This document shows, one piece after another, positions 56,662 to 59,475 of a stretch of 59,475 bases of DNA. A program made the translations under genes and the position numbers. Every line of letters begins with the position of its first letter. Position 1 is the stretch's first letter. A model generated the notes under the pieces. That model was not told the origin of the DNA and searched no databases. It saw only the letters and a list, made by a program, of their open reading frames with translations. Source of the stretch: an uncultured Acetobacteraceae bacterium. Its GTDB lineage: Bacteria; Pseudomonadota; Alphaproteobacteria; Acetobacterales; Acetobacteraceae. Where the stretch lies: NCBI GenBank assembly GCA_903918195.1, contig CAIXDS010000274.1:1-59475 (forward strand), in the 5' to 3' direction.

Positions 56662-56710
56662 GGCCAGGGGCTCTGTCGCCGGGTGAAGGCAGAGCCCTGC
56701 GGGTTCCATT
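56662..56710. repeat. Degenerate palindromic repeat, copy 8
   Basis: GGCCAGGGGCTCTG and CAGAGCCCTG are inverted halves of the family core, here separated by an inserted TCGCCGGGTGAAGG. It follows the stop of the 58-aa gene by 17 nt and looks like a decayed or rearranged copy. Confidence 0.55.
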
Positions 56711-57092
56711 ATTTTTGATCGTGCCTTCAACATCCGGGTCACCGTGGCGGTGCAGCGCCGCCACCGACCCGGCGCCACCGGCGGGCCGAGTCGCGGCCCG
56801 CGACCGCGCCGCACCCTGCGCGCGCAAAGCACGGCTGCAATCTCCCCTGCACAGGCACAGGCGAGCCCGCCCGCCGGCCGCAACACGCCGCCCGGCCTGA
56901 AATCCGGCCGCGTCATGCGGGCCAGGGCACAGAAGCCCTTGGCTTTTTTGCCGGATTGCCGGCGACAAAACGCGACCCACCTTGCCCCCGGCGCCGAATT
57001 CGGCAACTCCTGCGCTGCCGGCCGGGTTGTGCCCCGGGCCGGTTGAGCCATCTATACCTAACGATTCCGGATCAAGGCGAGGACGCCCCACC
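56711..57092. other. Structured intergenic region before the thioredoxin gene
   Basis: This 380-nt gap contains an imperfect hairpin around 56735-56775 (CCGGGTCACCGTGGCGG paired with CCGCCACCGACCCGG) and a second palindrome TCGCGGCCCGCGA nearby. The open frames on either strand lack ribosome-binding sites and recognisable motifs, so I call no gene. A small RNA or a long leader is possible. Confidence 0.4.
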
Positions 57093-58040
57093 ATGGACCT
57101 CATCATCGGGCAGAAGCAGGCCGGCGCCACCGCGGGCGGCGCCAGCCCCGACGCCCTGATTGTCGACGGCGATCAGAAAACCTTCATGCAGGACGTGGTC
57201 GAGGCCTCCCGCACCATCCCGGTCCTGGTCGATTTCTGGGCCACCTGGTGCGGCCCCTGCAAGCAACTCACCCCGGCGCTGGAAAAGGTCACCCGTGCCG
57301 CCGGCGGTCGCCTCAAGCTGGTCAAGATCGACATCGACAAAAACCGCGGCCTTGTGCAGCAGCTGGTCCAGCTCGGCCTGCCGCTGCAATCGGTGCCCAC
57401 CGTCGCCGCCTTCTGGCAGGGCCAGATCGCCGATCTGTTCCAGGGCGCGCTGCCGGAATCCGAGATCAAGCGGTTCGTCGAGGCCCTGCTCAAGCTGGCC
57501 GGCGGCGCCATGCCCGCCGCCGACCTGATCGCCGAGGCGAAGACCGCGCTGGAGCAAGGCCGCCCGCAGGAAGCCGCCGAGCTGTACTCCGCCGTCCTGC
57601 AGGAGGAGCCGGAGAACCCCGAGGCCTGGGGCGGCCTCATCCGCACCCTGCTGGCGCTCGGCGACGAAGATCAAGCCAATGCGGCGCTCGCCGAGGTACC
57701 GGCCAAGATCGCCGACCATACCGAAGTGTCGGGCGCCCGTAGCGCCCTCGCCCTGGCCGCCGAGGGCCGCAAAGCGCGCGACCAGCTCGCCACCTTCCAG
57801 CAGCGCCTGGCCGCCGACCCGGCCGACCACCAGGCCCGCTACGACCTCGCCACCGCCCTGAATGCCAGCAATCGCCGCGAGGAAGCCGCCGACGCCCTGC
57901 TGGACATCATCCGCCGCAACCGCGCCTGGAATGACGACGCGGCGCGGCTGCAACTGCTCAAGTTCTTCGAAGCCTGGGGCTTCGACGACCCCGCCACCGC
58001 GGCCGCCCGGCGCAAGCTCTCGGCCATCCTGTTCAGTTGA
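57093..58040 (+). CDS. Thioredoxin-like protein with C-terminal TPR region, CnoX/YbbN type
   Basis: The 315-aa cytoplasmic product has a thioredoxin domain with an intact active site FWATWCGPCKQL (near residues 48-59) and the cis-Pro loop QSVPTVAAFWQG. It is followed by a C-terminal TPR-like helical region (ADLIAEAKTALEQGRPQEAA, DPADHQARYDLATALNASNR). This is the CnoX/YbbN layout, a holdase that works with GroEL and protects clients from oxidation. ATG 57093 follows GAGG. It starts a run with LON-domain, UPF0434 and DUF971 genes. Confidence 0.9.
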   Translation: MDLIIGQKQAGATAGGASPDALIVDGDQKTFMQDVVEASRTIPVLVDFWATWCGPCKQLTPALEKVTRAAGGRLKLVKIDIDKNRGLVQQLVQLGLPLQSVPTVAAFWQGQIADLFQGALPESEIKRFVEALLKLAGGAMPAADLIAEAKTALEQGRPQEAAELYSAVLQEEPENPEAWGGLIRTLLALGDEDQANAALAEVPAKIADHTEVSGARSALALAAEGRKARDQLATFQQRLAADPADHQARYDLATALNASNRREEAADALLDIIRRNRAWNDDAARLQLLKFFEAWGFDDPATAAARRKLSAILFS

Positions 58041-58052
58041 TGAACCACTGAC

Positions 58053-58727
58053 ATGGGCCACCTGCACCCCCGGCCGGAAGACCTGCCCGAGAGTTTTCCG
58101 GTCTTCCCGCTGACGGGGGCGCTGCTGCTGCCGCGCGGGCGGCTGCCGCTCAACATCTTCGAGCCGCGCTACCTCGCGTTGATCGAGGAGGCACTGGCGA
58201 GCGGACGCATGTTCGGCATGATCCAGCCCGACCCGCAGGCGCCGCCGGTTGCCGCCGGCCCGGCGCTGTACCGGATCGGCTGCCTCGGCCGGCTGTCCTC
58301 GTTCAGCGAGACCGAAGACGGGCGCTACCTGATTACCCTCACCGGCGTTATCCGTTTCGCCGTGGCCGAGGAGCACCCGCTGCAGCGCGGCTATCGCCGG
58401 GTGCGCGCCGATTTTACTGGTTTCGCCGCCGACCTCGACGCCGCCGCTCCGCTGACCGGATTCGACCGCCCGGCCCTGCTCGCTTCCCTGCGCGCCTCCT
58501 TTTCCCGCCGCGGCATCGAGGCGAACTGGGAGGCCATCGACAGCATGGCCGACGACGCCCTGGTCACCACTCTGTGCATGGCCTGCCCCTTCGAGGCGGC
58601 CGAAAAGCAGGCGCTGCTGGAAGCGGCGACGCCGGCGGACCGCGCCGCCACGCTCGCCACCCTGCTGCAGATCGACATCCACGCCACGGGGACGGACACT
58701 GCGCCGGCCCGCTCCCGGGCAAGCTGA
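58053..58727 (+). CDS. Stand-alone LON substrate-binding domain protein
   Basis: The 224-aa product matches the N-terminal (substrate-binding) domain of Lon protease without ATPase or protease parts. It begins [20 protein letters not shown], then [20 protein letters not shown], with [20 protein letters not shown] and a C-terminal helical bundle ([20 protein letters not shown]). It starts 12 nt after the thioredoxin gene. Function in bacteria is not settled; a protein-quality role fits its neighbour. Confidence 0.88.
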   Translation: MGHLHPRPEDLPESFPVFPLTGALLLPRGRLPLNIFEPRYLALIEEALASGRMFGMIQPDPQAPPVAAGPALYRIGCLGRLSSFSETEDGRYLITLTGVIRFAVAEEHPLQRGYRRVRADFTGFAADLDAAAPLTGFDRPALLASLRASFSRRGIEANWEAIDSMADDALVTTLCMACPFEAAEKQALLEAATPADRAATLATLLQIDIHATGTDTAPARSRAS

Positions 58728-58752
58728 CGCGCCGGCGCAGGAGTTCTCGCCC

Positions 58753-58962
58753 ATGACCGACACGACCGCCCCGACCACCGCGCATGCGCCGGTGGACCCG
58801 CGGCTGCTGGAAATCCTCGTCTGCCCGATAACCAAGCAGCCGCTGCACTACGACCGGGTGCACAACGAGCTGGTCAGCCGCGCCGCCGGCCTGGCCTACC
58901 CGATCCGCGACGGCATCCCCATCATGCTGCCCGACGAGGCCCGCCAGCTGGACGATGGCTAA
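58753..58962 (+). CDS. UPF0434/Trm112-like small protein (YcaR family)
   Basis: The 69-aa product has the family core [20 protein letters not shown], then [20 protein letters not shown]. Only one Cys is present, so the zinc site seen in eukaryotic Trm112 is absent, as in many bacterial YcaR proteins. Its stop codon overlaps the next start by 1 nt (TAATG), indicating coupling with the DUF971 gene. Confidence 0.9.
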   Translation: MTDTTAPTTAHAPVDPRLLEILVCPITKQPLHYDRVHNELVSRAAGLAYPIRDGIPIMLPDEARQLDDG

Positions 58963-59327
58963 TGCCCACGCCGACCGAAATCCGCCTCCGGCTGGCCGAG
59001 AAGCGGCTGGAGGTTGATTTCGACGACGGCAGCCGGTTTTCCTACCCGGCCGAGCTTCTCCGCGTCGAAAGTCCCAGCGCCGAGGTGCAGGGTCACAGCC
59101 CGGAGGAACGCAAAACCGTGGCCGGCCGGCGCCATGTCGGCATTGTCGCGGTCGAGCCGGTCGGCAACTACGCCGTGCGGCTGGTGTTCGACGATGGCCA
59201 CAACACCGGCATCTATGCCTGGGACTACCTGCACCGCCTCGGCCGCGAGCAGGAGCAGCGCTGGCAGGACTACCTGAATGCACTGGCCGCCAAGGGACTC
59301 AGCCGCGACGCCGGGGCAATGGGGTGA
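58962..59327 (+). CDS. DUF971 (GBBH-like N-terminal) domain protein
   Basis: The 121-aa product is a single DUF971 domain: EIRLRLAEKRLEVDFDDGSR, FSYPAELLRVESPSAEVQGH, then YAVRLVFDDGHNTGIYAWDY. This matches the N-terminal domain of gamma-butyrobetaine hydroxylases, here stand-alone as often seen next to Fe-S or Mrp genes. It may take part in Fe-S or metal handling, by family association only. Its TGA stop is inside the first bases of a palindromic repeat. Confidence 0.9.
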   Translation: MPTPTEIRLRLAEKRLEVDFDDGSRFSYPAELLRVESPSAEVQGHSPEERKTVAGRRHVGIVAVEPVGNYAVRLVFDDGHNTGIYAWDYLHRLGREQEQRWQDYLNALAAKGLSRDAGAMG

Positions 59328-59415
59328 AGGAAGGCCAGGGCTCTGCCCTGGACCCGCCGTCGCGCGCAGCGCGCCTTCGGCGCGACGGGCAGTGGCCCCT
59401 TGGAACCCATTCGGT
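59322..59415. repeat. Palindromic repeat, copy 9, with an inserted palindrome
   Basis: The element begins GGGTGAAGGAAGGCCAGGG, has the core CCAGGGCTCTGCCCTGG, and then a different central palindrome (CGTCGCGCGCAGCGCG ... TTCGGCGCGACG) before GGCCCCTTGGAACCCATTCGG, the tail shared with the copies at 4920 and 25083. The remaining 60 nt of the window may hold the 3' end of a minus-strand gene, but it is too short to name. Confidence 0.7.
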
Positions 59416-59475
59416 TAGGAGCCTTTGGCCGCTGGTGGGGGCGGATCAGCCGGAGCGCAGGCGGGGTGGCGGCAG

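Overview
The window is about 59.5 kb of high-GC DNA with dense, short-spaced genes. Gene content suggests an alphaproteobacterium of the Rhodospirillales, most likely Acetobacteraceae: class II (B12-dependent) ribonucleotide reductase, SdhE, ETF-ubiquinone oxidoreductase, a CnoX-type thioredoxin beside LON-domain, UPF0434 and DUF971 genes, and the BoxBC benzoyl-CoA route. The family assignment is an inference from gene content, not from a 16S sequence or a database search.

Layout. 0-8 kb: a FrnE-like DsbA oxidoreductase, a small conserved protein, mfd, sdhE and recG. 7.6-9.5 kb: a chemoreceptor remnant, a small heat-shock protein with a structured leader, and a DUF2939 protein. 9.5-15.3 kb: a catabolic block with a minus-strand operon (alpha/beta hydrolase, boxC, boxB, MaoC) diverging from an enolase-superfamily gene. 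15.3-17.4 kb: a MoxR ATPase/VWA pair. 17.4-22.1 kb: a complete Liv-type ABC importer (livG, livF, binding protein, livH, livM). 22.2-23.5 kb: a divergent MaoC hydratase/CoA-ester lyase pair. 23.6-32.6 kb: a four-gene MdtABC-like RND efflux operon (outer-membrane factor, adaptor, two RND pumps). 32.6-40.7 kb: nnr, an AlbA_2-domain gene, a BIME-like repeat, an orphan transketolase/E1-like enzyme, and nrdJ behind two NrdR boxes. 40.8-44.5 kb: surface-glycan type genes (DUF6311 membrane protein, methyltransferase, glycosyltransferase 2). 44.8-52.8 kb: tRNA-Gln, ispE, a TPR lipoprotein, ETF-QO, a uracil-DNA glycosylase, a lytic transglycosylase and moaB. 52.9-55.5 kb: an AT-richer accessory patch with an OafA-like acyltransferase and a broken RAYT transposase next to a REP hairpin. 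55.5-59.3 kb: a DJ-1/PfpI protein, a 58-aa protein with a duplicated motif, and the thioredoxin/LON/UPF0434/DUF971 run.

The most unusual structure is a family of GC-rich palindromic elements sharing cores of the type CCAGGGGCAGAGCCCCTGG. At least eight loci carry it. One is a head-to-head dimer directly upstream of mfd, and others abut stop codons. A second, unrelated REP family with an AAGCGAAGCG loop occurs as an inverted pair at 35.5 kb and as a single hairpin beside the dead RAYT gene. Other points of note are a probable CTG start codon for the outer-membrane efflux factor, a uracil-DNA glycosylase lacking half of the usual Fe-S cysteines, a Glu-to-Lys change at a metal-ligand position in the enolase-superfamily enzyme, and box genes without boxA. 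I did not find a CRISPR array, a prophage, an intact transposon or a recognisable complete defence system.
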